A stretch of DNA of 64,000 nt from Bursaphelenchus xylophilus (GCA_904066235.2 CAJFCV020000006.1:2232001-2296000), one strand, 5' to 3'; positions 43,201-53,872 are shown, counted from the stretch's first letter. Translations and numbers: made by a program. The notes: generated from the sequence alone by a model not told the origin.

Positions 43201-46200
43201 GATTCCTCAGCTTCAGAGGTGGTGGACTCCAAGGCTTCTTGAGTCGTGGATTCAGCGGCTTGAGTAGTCGATTCCTCAGCTTCAGAGGTGGTGGACTCCA
43301 AGGCTTCTTGGGTAGTCGATTCAGCGGCTTGAGTGGTCGATTCCTCAGCTTCAGAGGTGGTGGACTCCAAGGCTTCTTGAGTAGTCGATTCAGCGGCTTG
43401 AGTGGTCGATTCCTCAGCTTCAGAGGTGGTGGACTCCAAGGCTTCTTGAGTCGTGGATTCAGCGGCTTGAGTAGTCGATTCCTCAGCTTCAGAGGTGGTG
43501 GACTCCAAGGCTTCTTGGGTAGTCGATTCAGCGGCTTGAGTGGTCGATTCCTCAGCTTCAGAGGTGGTGGACTCCAAGGCTTCTTGGGTCGTGGATTCAG
43601 CGGCTTGAGTAGTCGATTCCTCAGCTTCAGAGGTGGTGGACTCCAAGGCTTCTTGGGTAGTCGATTCAGCGGCTTGAGTGGTCGATTCCTCGGCTTCAGA
43701 GGTGGTGGACTCCAAGGCTTCTTGGGTAGTCGATTCAGCGGCTTGAGTGGTCGATTCCTCAGCTTCAGAGGTGGTGGACTCCAAGGCTTCTTGGGTAGTC
43801 GATTCAGCGGCTTGAGTGGTCGATTCCTCAGCTTCAGAGGTGGTGGACTCCAAGGCTTCTTGGGTAGTCGATTCAGCGGCTTGAGTGGTCGATTCCTCAG
43901 CTTCAGAGGTGGTGGACTCCAAGGCTTCTTGAGTCGTGGATTCAGCGGCTTGAGTGGTCGATTCCTCGGCTTCAGAGGTGGTGGACTCCAAGGCTTCTTG
44001 AGTCGTGGATTCAGCGGCTTGAGTGGTCGATTCCTCGGCTTCAGAGGTGGTGGACTCCAAAGCTTCTTGGGTAGTCGATTCAGCGGCTTGAGTGGTCGAT
44101 TCCTCGGCTTCAGAGGTGGTGGACTCCAAGGCTTCTTGAGTCGTGGATTCAGCGGCTTGAGTGGTCGATTCCTCAGCTTCAGAGGTGGTGGACTCCAAGG
44201 CTTCTTGGGTAGTCGATTCAGCGGCTTGAGTGGTCGATTCCTCAGCTTCAGAGGTGGTGGACTCCAAGGCTTCTTGAGTCGTGGATTCAGCGGCTTGAGT
44301 GGTCGATTCCTCGGCTTCAGAGGTGGTGGACTCCAAGGCTTCTTGAGTCGTGGATTCAGCGGCTTGAGTGGTCGATTCCTCGGCTTCAGAGGTGGTGGAC
44401 TCCAAGGCTTCTTGAGTCGTGGACTCAGCGGCTTGAGTGGTCGATTCCTCAGCTTCAGAGGTGGTGGACTCCACGGCTTCTTGGGTCGTGGATTCAGCGG
44501 CTTGAGTAGTCGATTCCTCAGCTTCAGAGGTGGTGGACTCCAAGGCTTCTTGGGTAGTCGATTCAGCGGCTTGAGTGGTCGATTCCTCGGCTTCAGAGGT
44601 GGTGGACTCCAAGGCTTCTTGGGTCGTGGATTCAGCGGCTTGAGTAGTCGATTCCTCAGCTTCAGAGGTGGTGGACTCCAAGGCTTCTTGGGTAGTCGAT
44701 TCAGCGGCTTGAGTGGTCGATTCCTCGGCTTCAGAGGTGGTGGACTCCAAGGCTTCTTGGGTAGTCGATTCAGCGGCTTGAGTGGTCGATTCCTCAGCTT
44801 CAGAGGTGGTGGACTCCAAGGCTTCTTGGGTAGTCAATTCAGCGGCTTGAGTGGTCGATTCCTCAGCTTCAGAGGTGGTGGACTCCAAGGCTACTTGGGT
44901 AGTCGATTCAGCGGCTTGAGTGGTCGATTCCTCAGCTTCAGAGGTGGTGGACTCCAAGGCTTCTTGAGTCGTGGATTCAGCGGCTTGAGTGGTCGATTCC
45001 TCGGCTTCAGAGGTGGTGGACTCCAAAGCTTCTTGGGTAGTCGATTCAGCGGCTTGAGTGGTCGATTCCTCGGCTTCAGAGGTGGTGGACTCCAAGGCTT
45101 CTTGAGTCGTGGATTCAGCGGCTTGAGTGGTCGATTCCTCAGCTTCAGAGGTGGTGGACTCCAAGGCTTCTTGGGTAGTCGATTCAGCGGCTTGAGTGGT
45201 CGATTCCTCAGCTTCAGAGGTGGTGGACTCCAAGGCTTCTTGAGTCGTGGATTCAGCGGCTTGAGTGGTCGATTCCTCGGCTTCAGAGGTGGTGGACTCC
45301 AAGGCTTCTTGAGTCGTGGATTCAGCGGCTTGAGTGGTCGATTCCTCGGCTTCAGAGGTGGTGGACTCCAAAGCTTCTTGGGTAGTCGATTCAGCGGCTT
45401 GAGTGGTCGATTCCTCGGCTTCAGAGGTGGTGGACTCCAAGGCTTCTTGAGTCGTGGATTCAGCGGCTTGAGTGGTCGATTCCTCAGCTTCAGAGGTGGT
45501 GGACTCCAAGGCTTCTTGGGTAGTCGATTCAGCGGCTTGAGTGGTCGATTCCTCAGCTTCAGAGGTGGTGGACTCCAAGGCTTCTTGAGTCGTGGATTCA
45601 GCGGCTTGAGTGGTCGATTCCTCGGCTTCAGAGGTGGTGGACTCCAAGGCTTCTTGAGTCGTGGATTCAGCGGCTTGAGTGGTCGATTCCTCGGCTTCAG
45701 AGGTGGTGGACTCCAAGGCTTCTTGAGTCGTGGACTCAGCGGCTTGAGTGGTCGATTCCTCAGCTTCAGAGGTGGTGGACTCCACGGCTTCTTGGGTCGT
45801 GGATTCAGCGGCTTGAGTAGTCGATTCCTCAGCTTCAGAGGTGGTGGACTCCAAGGCTTCTTGGGTAGTCGATTCAGCGGCTTGAGTGGTCGATTCCTCG
45901 GCTTCAGAGGTGGTGGACTCCAAGGCTTCTTGGGTCGTGGATTCAGCGGCTTGAGTAGTCGATTCCTCAGCTTCAGAGGTGGTGGACTCCAAGGCTTCTT
46001 GGGTAGTCGATTCAGCGGCTTGAGTGGTCGATTCCTCGGCTTCAGAGGTGGTGGACTCCAAGGCTTCTTGGGTAGTCGATTCAGCGGCTTGAGTGGTCGA
46101 TTCCTCAGCTTCAGAGGTGGTGGACTCCAAGGCTTCTTGGGTAGTCAATTCAGCGGCTTGAGTGGTCGATTCCTCAGCTTCAGAGGTGGTGGACTCCAAG

Positions 46201-49200
46201 GCTACTTGGGTAGTCGATTCAGCGGCTTGAGTGGTCGATTCCTCAGCTTCAGAGGTGGTGGACTCCAAGGCTTCTTGAGTCGTGGATTCAGCGGCTTGAG
46301 TGGTCGATTCCTCGGCTTCAGAGGTGGTGGACTCCAAAGCTTCTTGGGTAGTCGATTCAGCGGCTTGAGTGGTCGATTCCTCGGCTTCAGAGGTGGTGGA
46401 CTCCAAGGCTTCTTGAGTCGTGGATTCAGCGGCTTGAGTGGTCGATTCCTCAGCTTCAGAGGTGGTGGACTCCAAGGCTTCTTGGGTAGTCGATTCAGCG
46501 GCTTGAGTGGTCGATTCCTCAGCTTCAGAGGTGGTGGACTCCAAGGCTTCTTGAGTCGTGGATTCAGCGGCTTGAGTGGTCGATTCCTCGGCTTCAGAGG
46601 TGGTGGACTCCAAGGCTTCTTGAGTCGTGGATTCAGCGGCTTGAGTGGTCGATTCCTCGGCTTCAGAGGTGGTGGACTCCAAGGCTTCTTGAGTCGTGGA
46701 CTCAGCGGCTTGAGTGGTCGATTCCTCAGCTTCAGAGGTGGTGGACTCCACGGCTTCTTGGGTCGTGGATTCAGCGGCTTGAGTAGTCGATTCCTCAGCT
46801 TCAGAGGTGGTGGACTCCAAGGCTTCTTGGGTAGTCGATTCAGCGGCTTGAGTGGTCGATTCCTCGGCTTCAGAGGTGGTGGACTCCAAGGCTTCTTGGG
46901 TCGTGGATTCAGCGGCTTGAGTAGTCGATTCCTCAGCTTCAGAGGTGGTGGACTCCAAGGCTTCTTGGGTAGTCGATTCAGCGGCTTGAGTGGTCGATTC
47001 CTCAGCTTCAGAGGTGGTGGACTCCAAGGCTTCTTGGGTAGTCGATTCAGCGGCTTGAGTGGTCGATTCCTCGGCTTCAGAGGTGGTGGACTCCAAGGCT
47101 TCTTGGGTCGTGGATTCAGCGGCTTGAGTAGTCGATTCCTCAGCTTCAGAGGTGGTGGACTCCAAGGCTTCTTGGGTAGTCGATTCAGCGGCTTGAGTGG
47201 TCGATTCCTCAGCTTCAGAGGTGGTGGACTCCAAGGCTTCGAAAGTAGTAGACTCGAAGGGTTCTTCGGTCGTGGATTCGGCGGCCTCAGTGGTCGATTC
47301 CTCGGCTTCGAAAGTAGTGGATTCAGCAGCCTCAGTGGTCGATTCCTCGGCTTCGAAAGTAGTGGATTCAGCGGCCTCAGTGGTCGATTCCTCGGCTTCG
47401 AAAGTAGTAGACTCGAAGGGTTCTTCGGTCGTGGATTCGGCGGCCTCAGTGGTCGATTCCTCGGCTTCGAAAGTAGTGGATTCAGCGGCCTCAGTGGTCG
47501 ATTCCTCGGCTTCGAAAGTAGTAGACTCGAAGGGTTCTTCGGTCGTGGATTCGGCGGCCTCAGTGGTCGATTCCTCGGCTTCAAAAGTAGTGGATTCAGC
47601 AGCCTCAGTGGTCGATTCCTCGGCTTCGAAAGTAGTGGATTCGGCGGCCTCAGTGGTCGATTCCTCGGCTTCGAAAGTAGTGGATTCAGCGGCCTCAGTG
47701 GTCGATTCCTCGGCTTCGAAAGTAGTGGATTCAGCGGCCTCAGTGGTCGATTCCTCGGCTTCGAAAGTAGTAGACTCGAAGGGTTCTTCGGTCGTGGATT
47801 CGGCGGCCTCAGTGGTCGATTCCTCGGCTTCGAAAGTAGTGGATTCAGCGGCCTCAGTGGTCGATTCCTCGGCTTCGAAAGTAGTAGACTCGAAGGGTTC
47901 TTCGGTCGTGGATTCGGCGGCCTCAGTGGTCGATTCCTCGGCTTCAAAAGTAGTGGATTCAGCAGCCTCAGTGGTCGATTCCTCGGCTTCGAAAGTAGTG
48001 GATTCAGCGGCCTCAGTGGTCGATTCCTCGGCTTCGAAGGTAGTGGATTCAGCAGCCTCAGTGGTCGATTCCTCGGCTTCGAAAGTAGTAGATTCAGCGG
48101 CCTCAGTGGTCGATTCCTCGGCTTCGAAAGTAGTAGACTCGAAGGGTTCTTCGGTCGTGGATTCGGCGGCCTCAGTGGTCGATTCCTCGGCTTCGAAAGT
48201 AGTAGACTCGAAGGGTTCTTCGGTCGTGGATTCGGCGGCCTCAGTGGTCGATTCCTCGGCTTCGAAAGTAGTGGATTCAGCGGCCTCAGTGGTCGATTCC
48301 TCGGCTTCGAAAGTAGTAGACTCGAAGGGTTCTTCGGTCGTGGATTCGGCGGCCTCAGTGGTCGATTCCTCGGCTTCGAAGGTAGTGGATTCAGCAGCCT
48401 CAGTGGTCGATTCCTCAGCTTCGAAAGTAGTAGATTCAGCGGCCTCAGTGGTCGATTCCTCGGCTTCGAAAGTAGTAGACTCGAAGGGTTCTTCGGTCGT
48501 GGATTCGGCGGCCTCAGTGGTCGATTCCTCGGCTTCGAAAGTAGTAGACTCGAAGGGTTCTTCGGTCGTGGATTCGGCGGCCTCAGTGGTCGATTCCTCG
48601 GCTTCGAAAGTAGTGGATTCAGCGGCCTCAGTGGTCGATTCCTCGGCTTCGAAAGTAGTAGACTCGAAGGGTTCTTCGGTCGTGGATTCGGCGGCCTCAG
48701 TGGTCGATTCCTCGGCTTCGAAAGTAGTGGATTCAGCGGCCTCAGTGGTCGATTCCTCGGCTTCGAAAGTAGTAGACTCGAAGGGTTCTTCGGTCGTGGA
48801 TTCGGCGGCCTCAGTGGTCGATTCCTCGGCTTCGAAAGTAGTGGATTCAGCAGCCTCAGTGGTCGATTCCTCGGCTTCGAAAGTAGTGGATTCAGCGGCC
48901 TCAGTGGTCGATTCCTCGGCTTCGAAAGTAGTAGACTCGAAGGGTTCTTCGGTCGTGGATTCGGCGGCCTCAGTGGTCGATTCCTCGGCTTCGAAAGTAG
49001 TGGATTCAGCGGCCTCAGTGGTCGATTCCTCGGCTTCGAAAGTAGTAGACTCGAAGGGTTCTTCGGTCGTGGATTCGGCGGCCTCAGTGGTCGATTCCTC
49101 GGCTTCAAAAGTAGTGGATTCAGCAGCCTCAGTGGTCGATTCCTCGGCTTCGAAAGTAGTGGATTCGGCGGCCTCAGTGGTCGATTCCTCGGCTTCGAAA

Positions 49201-50643
49201 GTAGTGGATTCAGCGGCCTCAGTGGTCGATTCCTCGGCTTCGAAAGTAGTGGATTCAGCGGCCTCAGTGGTCGATTCCTCGGCTTCGAAAGTAGTAGACT
49301 CGAAGGGTTCTTCGGTCGTGGATTCGGCGGCCTCAGTGGTCGATTCCTCGGCTTCAAAAGTAGTGGATTCAGCGGCCTCAGTGGTCGATTCCTCGGCTTC
49401 GAAAGTAGTAGACTCGAAGGGTTCTTCGGTCGTGGATTCGGCGGCCTCAGTGGTCGATTCCTCGGCTTCGAAGGTAGTGGATTCAGCAGCCTCAGTGGTC
49501 GATTCCTCGGCTTCGAAAGTAGTAGATTCAGCGGCCTCAGTGGTCGATTCCTCGGCTTCGAAAGTAGTAGACTCGAAGGGTTCTTCGGTCGTGGATTCGG
49601 CGGCCTCAGTGGTCGATTCCTCGGCTTCGAAAGTAGTAGACTCGAACGGTTCTTCGGTCGTGGATTCGGCGGCCTCAGTGGTCCATTCCTCGGCTTCGAA
49701 AGTAGTGGATTCAGCGGCCTCAGTGGTCGATTCCTCGGCTTCGAAAGTAGTAGACTCGAAGGGTTCTTCGGTCGTGGATTCGGCGGCCTCAGTGGTCGAT
49801 TCCTCGGCTTCGAAAGTAGTGGATTCAGCGGCCTCAGTGGTCGATTCCTCGGCTTCGAAAGTAGTAGACTCGAAGGGTTCTTCGGTCGTGGATTCGGCGG
49901 CCTCAGTGGTCGATTCCTCGGCTTCGAAGGTAGTGGATTCAGCAGCCTCAGTGGTCGATTCCTCGGCTTCGAAAGTAGTGGATTCAGCGGCCTCAGTGGT
50001 CGATTCCTCGGCTTCGAAAGTAGTAGACTCGAAGGGTTCTTCGGTCGTGGATTCGGCGGCCTCAGTGGTCGATTCCTCGGCTTCGAAAGTAGTGGATTCA
50101 GCAGCCTCAGTGGTCGATTCCTCGGCTTCGAAAGTAGTAGACTCGAAGGGTTCTTCGGTCGTGGATTCGGCGGCCTCAGTGGTCGATTCCTCGGCTTCGA
50201 AAGTAGTGGATTCAGCAGCCTCAGTGGTCGATTCCTCGGCTTCGAAAGTAGTAGACTCGAAGGGTTCTTCGGTCGTGGATTCAGCGGCCTCAGTGGTCGA
50301 TTCCTCGGCTTCGAAAGTAGTAGACTCGAAGGGTTCTTCGGTCGTGGATTCAGCGGCCTCAGTGGTCGATTCCTCAGCTTCAAAGGCGGTAGACTCCAAG
50401 GGTTCTTCGGTTGTGGAGTCTAATGATGCCACGACCTCGCTGTTGTTCTCCGCCTCTCTGACAACTCTACGAGTTTCATTTTTCTGTGAAGGAGCAATTC
50501 GTCGATCGGCAATGTAGCCGACTATTATATCGTATAATAAAGGGGATGCTGAATTTGAAAAAAATGTTAAATTGCTCATTACGGATCCTCTTACCATTTG
50601 CACTCACAAGGAACAACAAAACCAGCCATGAGTAGATTCTCAT
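31242..50643 (-). CDS. Giant secreted acidic Ser/Thr-rich repeat protein (mucin-like)
   Basis: Exon 1 (50643-50595, 49 nt) encodes a signal peptide. A 46-nt intron (GTAAGA...TTCAG, 50594-50549) joins it in frame, phase 1, to one 19,307-nt exon (50548-31242). The product is about 6,451 residues and reads MRIYSWLVLLFLVSANA, with predicted cleavage after ANA. A basic linker (about 40 residues, KNETRR) follows. Next come F-type repeats built from modules ESTTFEAE, ESTTEAA and ESTTEEPF. About 221 tandem 23-residue Q-type units follow (modules ESTTSEAE, ESTTQAA, ESTTQEAL). Four C-terminal F-type units (FETTT), a run of 23 Thr, and a 103-residue end domain with four Cys and two N-glycosylation sites (NHT, NST) finish the protein. 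There is no membrane helix after the signal. The expected fate is secretion with dense O-glycosylation, for example in the surface coat, cuticle, mucus or a gland product. I know no named homolog. The frame stays open throughout, and most unit variation is synonymous, which supports a real gene. Copy number may be affected by assembly. Confidence 0.85.
31688..31985 (-). repeat. C-terminal F-type units of the giant protein
   Basis: Four 69-bp units encoding FETTTFEAE, ESTTEAA and ESTTEEP-type modules. They differ from the N-terminal F units by Thr for Ser in FETTT. They separate the Q-type array from the poly-Thr tract. Confidence 0.85.
37876..38620 (-). repeat. Higher-order repeat of 345 bp (5 units)
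   Basis: The QTAE variant (GCGGTTTGAG on the plus strand) occurs at 37876, 38221 and 38566, exactly 345 bp (5 x 69) apart, with matching neighbours. Confidence 0.85.
44400..46970 (-). repeat. Higher-order duplication of 1,311 bp (19 units) and 966 bp (14 units)
   Basis: Three rare variants recur together at one spacing. The QEAV change is at 44471 and 45782, AELTTQ at 44831 and 46142, and QVAL at 44889 and 46200, each pair exactly 1,311 bp (19 x 69) apart. QEAV occurs a third time at 46748, 966 bp (14 x 69) further on. This is direct evidence of block duplication by unequal exchange. Confidence 0.9.
47233..50400 (-). repeat. N-terminal F-type array of mixed 69-bp and 45-bp units
   Basis: The 23-residue unit (ESTTFEAE, ESTTEAA, ESTTEEPF) is interspersed with a 15-residue unit that lacks the third module. 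The 69/45 order varies and itself recurs (for example 47.5-48.2 kb against 49.0-49.6 kb), indicating duplication of blocks. Confidence 0.9.
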
Positions 50644-50706
50644 TTTCAAGGGCTCCGTTCCTTCCCGAGCACTGAATGTAATGTGCTGAACGTAACGGCG
50701 TTCGGC

Positions 50707-50714
50707 TTTTTATA
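50707..50714 (-). promoter_or_regulatory. TATA box of the giant repeat gene
   Basis: TATAAAAA on the minus strand, about 64-71 bp upstream of the start codon, in GC-rich surroundings. A transcription start near 50680 is inferred. Confidence 0.5.
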
Positions 50715-51014
50715 CGGGCGTGTTGACGTGTGGGCGCCGGTGGAATTCCTGAGCAGGGTCAGAACTCTAATCCGTGTCCGCCGATCCGCCGATACATTGC
50801 GTGGTAGAATTTTTGGAAAAAAACATCGAAAAAAGCTTCAAGGCTTTGGGTTGTTATGCAAATCGTGTGTGTCGAGAGCTGCGGCTGTTCAAAAAAAACG
50901 ATTGAATTTTGGAGTTCCAGGGATTGGCGTACTGTGGACGGCGTCTTCACGTCATTGTGCATCGTATCGATGTCGGGCTTTAAAAAAAACGAAAATGGAA
51001 AAAATCTTTTAAAT

Positions 51015-51169
51015 ATTGGTCTGTCGGGAAAATAATGTGGATTTGTTGCAACAAAATATCTCGTCTTGTCATAGTCATGGGCCAAATTTTCTGGTAGCCA
51101 TCTCAAAGCGATGAAGGGCGATTTTAAGCCGCTACGAATCCACATTATTTTCCCGACAGACTGATATAA
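51015..51169. mobile_element. Family A (A1) MITE
   Basis: The ends are GGTCTGTCGGGAAAATAATG and TTATTTTCCCGACAGACTGA flanked by TA. The interior has AAAGCGATGAAGGGCG. Confidence 0.85.
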
Positions 51170-51584
51170 AGTCTTTTTTTTCTCCGGTGAAAATGAGTTA
51201 GTTTTATGTAGTATGTTTTATGTAGTATGTACTGCTTATAGTTTTCATTGTGACAGTCTGTGAAGTATGAAAAATCATTGTGAAGTCTCTGAAGTATGGA
51301 AATCTGACCTTAAGCAAAAAGCAAATTTAAACATGTGAGCAACGACCAACAATTATTACAATATTTCAAGCGAAAACAGGGAAATTATACATGAAAAAGT
51401 GGGAAACAAAAGGATAAAGGCGCTTAAAATTCCAAATAATTTCAAATATTGTAAAATTCTGCTCATTTTCGACTAACGGGAGTATCCCAAGTGGGGCGCA
51501 TTTTCTTGAAATTTCCCATAAATTTCACATATATGTGACTTAGGGGACATATCAGTACATTTCGTCTTCTGACCATAAAAATGC

Positions 51585-52002
51585 CATACCTTTGGTGCTC
51601 AGATTTTCTTTAAATTTTGCACACATTTCGGGCATAGGCCACTTATCGATTCCTGAAAATTTTAGCTTGTGCTTTGCAGGGAGAGCCAAGATATTCAACG
51701 ATCTTTGGGGCCGAGAGAGTACGCGAAATGCGGAGAGCGCTCAGAGAGAAACCATTTTTTGGTTATACCTTTGTGAATTTCGTATGGAAAAAATTGATTT
51801 TGTGGAAACATTACCCTCTACGATAGAAATAAGCATGAAACTTTTCATGTCAAAATTCACAAAAAAAAATCTGTTTTTTTTTGTCATCTTTCGACCTAAA
51901 AATCTCGGTCGTTCTTGCAAAGTGCGAGCTGGGAGTCTGATATATGTCATAGAGACAATTATTCTAAATTTGTGCCAAGTTTCATCAAAATCTGAGCACT
52001 TA
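51585..52002. mobile_element. Family C TIR element, decayed ends
   Basis: Carries the family C interior: CACACATTTCGGGCATAGGC, TATTCAACGATCTTTGGGG, GCGGAGAGCGCTCAGAGAGA, ATTACCCTCTACGATAGA and GTTTCATCAAAATCTGAGCA. The outer GCGACGCTC portions are altered. Confidence 0.7.
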
Positions 52003-52032
52003 AGGTATCTCCATTTTAAAATGGAGATACCT
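52003..52032. repeat. Perfect 30-bp palindrome
   Basis: AGGTATCTCCATTTT followed directly by its exact complement, with no spacer, at the end of the family C remnant. Confidence 0.85.
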
Positions 52033-52436
52033 AACTTCCGAGGGTTCCCTGTGTCATCGCCTATGTTTTTTTGCTTCTTCTCGTCGATAAAATTTCTTCT
52101 GAACTCAAAACATTCCTCCAGTTAACACTCCGATAATGAAATTTAAATTTATCTTTTTAATGTCACACTTCCGGAATACGATCATGTTTTTTTGTTGACT
52201 TATTAAAATTTCTCCGCCGACAGACGAACACTAAAAATAAAAGCGAAAGCGGATCCAAACTTTCGTGTGGGAGATGTGATTTGAGTTTGTATTCACGGCT
52301 GCATGATACGCTTGTAATCTGACTTTCGGATTCGTTCGTTTCAAATGTTTCATAAATATGTGATCTGTCTGGATCATATTTTGTGTCTGTTGAATTTCGG
52401 AGAACAGATTACAAGAAAAAAAAGAAAAGATAAGTA

Positions 52437-52460
52437 TCAGTCTGTCGGGAAAATAATGAG
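52437..52460. mobile_element. Solo left end of a family A MITE
   Basis: ATCAGTCTGTCGGGAAAATA then ATGAG; no right end follows. A 56-bp tandem repeat begins immediately after. Confidence 0.7.
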
Positions 52461-52464
52461 ATAT

Positions 52465-52618
52465 TTCAACATTCAAATTGAAAAAATTTTTCATTGTATA
52501 AGATGTCACACCTTATTCATTTCAATTTGAAAAAATTTTTCATCGTATAAGATGTCACACTTCATTTTTCTCAATTTGAAAAAATTTTTCATCGTATAAG
52601 ATGTCACTCCTCATTTTT
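52465..52618. repeat. Tandem repeat, about 56 bp, three copies
   Basis: Each copy contains CAATTTGAAAAAATTTTTCA and CGTATAAGATGTCAC. The AT-rich centre AAAAATTTTT is self-complementary. Confidence 0.85.
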
Positions 52619-52627
52619 TCAGTTTTC

Positions 52628-52735
52628 AAAATGAGGGGGAGTGTTCAAAAAGGGGGAGGGTTCTGAAGGGGAAAGTTCAAAAAGGGGTAGAGTTCAGATT
52701 GGGGGAAAGTTCAGAAAAGGGGTAGAGTTCTGCCG
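52628..52735. repeat. G-rich short tandem repeat
   Basis: About seven degenerate copies of a 16-18 bp unit, AAAGGGGTAGAGTTCA-like, with runs of 4-5 G on the plus strand. Confidence 0.75.
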
Positions 52736-53329
52736 CAATGCAAAAAATCTGTATTTTTTACCAAACTTTCAACCTGAAAATCTCGGTCGTTTTTGCAAAG
52801 CGCGCATACGTCTTGAAGAAATTTAGTCTCAATTTCTCCCGAGTTTTTTCCTGTGAACCAATTCTTTATAACATCACTTTCGACCTTTTACTGAGTATAA
52901 ATGAATGATGAAACTGCACTCGCCTCCCCGAAACTTTAATTCCCTCGCTCCTGTTTTCCACCGCGGATTATACGTTTCGCTTTTCCATCTGTTCTAACCT
53001 TTGAACGGGATTCCGCAAAAAACTTTTGACGTGGACTGCCGGGATGATGTAATCCCGGCGTTCGTACTTTGTCAAGGACTCTCTTGCAACAATCAAATCG
53101 AACGCTGACTGTTACGTGAACACGGGCGTAGCTGAGCAAAAATTCTGAGGGGAGGGGAGAGGCCTGGGGTCGGTATGTAAGAAACAAAATTACCTTTGTC
53201 CTCCCTTACCATTATTTTTCTTCGACCCCGGCCTGGGGGGCCATAGGAGATGATTTGCAAAATTTTGAAAAATTGGCAAGGGGGGACCAAGGGGCTCCAA
53301 AAAGCTCGACAAAGTCGCTAGAATGATTT

Positions 53330-53850
53330 TTGCGACACGCACTGTGCGAAAACAAAAGTTCACTTTGCACTGTGCAGTTTCTTGCTTTTATTTTTTCGAC
53401 ATTCACTGTGCAAATTAAAAAAATTTCGCTTTGCACTGTGCAATTTCTTTCTTTTATTTTTGCGACATGCACTGTGCGAAAACCAAAGTTCACTTTGCAC
53501 TGTGCGATTTCTCGCTTTTATTTTCGCGACATGCACTGTGCGAAAACAAAAGTTCACTTTGCACTGTGCAATTTCTTGCTTTAATTTTTACGACATGCAC
53601 TGTGCGAAAACCAAAGTTCACTTTGCACTGTGCAATTTCTCGCTTTTACTTTCGCGACATGCACTGTGCGTAAAAAAAATTTCACTTTGCACTGTGCAAT
53701 TTGCTTCTTTTATTTTCGCGAGATGCACTGTGCGAAAACAAAGGTTCTCTTTGCACTGTGCGGTGTCTTACTTTTATTTTTGCGACATGCACTGTGTGAA
53801 AACAAAAGTTCACTTTGCACTGCGCGATTTCTTGTTTTTTTGCACCGTGC
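53330..53850. repeat. Tandem array of a 64-bp unit with paired CACTGTGC motifs
   Basis: Eight copies at about 64-bp spacing (near 53333, 53396, 53463, 53527, 53590, 53655, 53719 and 53783). Each has GCGACATGCACTGTGCGAAA, then CACTTTGCACTGTGCAATTT and CTTGCTTTTATTTT. The unit is an amplified form of the left arm of the element at 4045-4570. Several frames are open across it only because of periodicity. Confidence 0.9.
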
Positions 53851-53872
53851 AATAGGCGGTTTTGCTGAGGAA

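Larger units (their letters stand above)
31986..47232 (-). repeat. Q-type 69-bp tandem array, about 221 units
   Basis: Strict 69-bp periodicity over 15.2 kb without frame-breaking indels. Units alternate mainly between two synonymous spellings of the ESTTQEAL module (GTAGTCGATTC or GTCGTGGATTC on the plus strand) and of the Glu-Ala codons (CTCAGCTTC or CTCGGCTTC). Rare coding variants mark individual units: Thr for Ala (QTAE), Asp (QDAE), Lys (QKAL), Val (QVAL, QEAV) and Leu for Ser. Confidence 0.95.

Noticed and set aside
46202..50383. Second minus-strand open frame rich in Pro, Arg and Leu within the array
   Set aside because: Same periodicity effect as above; it is a shifted reading of the giant protein exon.
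39927..50423. Plus-strand open frame of about 3,500 codons (and others at 31512-34193, 34200-38765, 47197-50517) across the repeat array
   Set aside because: The 69- and 45-bp units are multiples of three and lack stops in several frames, so any frame free of stops in one unit is open throughout. These frames have no signal peptide, no splice-supported start and no unique end domain; only the minus frame ending at 31242 has both.
31242..50600. The array as a CRISPR array or non-coding satellite
   Set aside because: There are no distinct spacers between repeats, the organism is eukaryotic, the period is a multiple of three, and variation is mostly synonymous in one frame with a signal peptide and a spliced start.
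53382..53855. 157-codon open frame rich in Cys, Phe and Leu
   Set aside because: It is produced by the 64-bp tandem array, which is open in several frames by repetition; no start context or homology.
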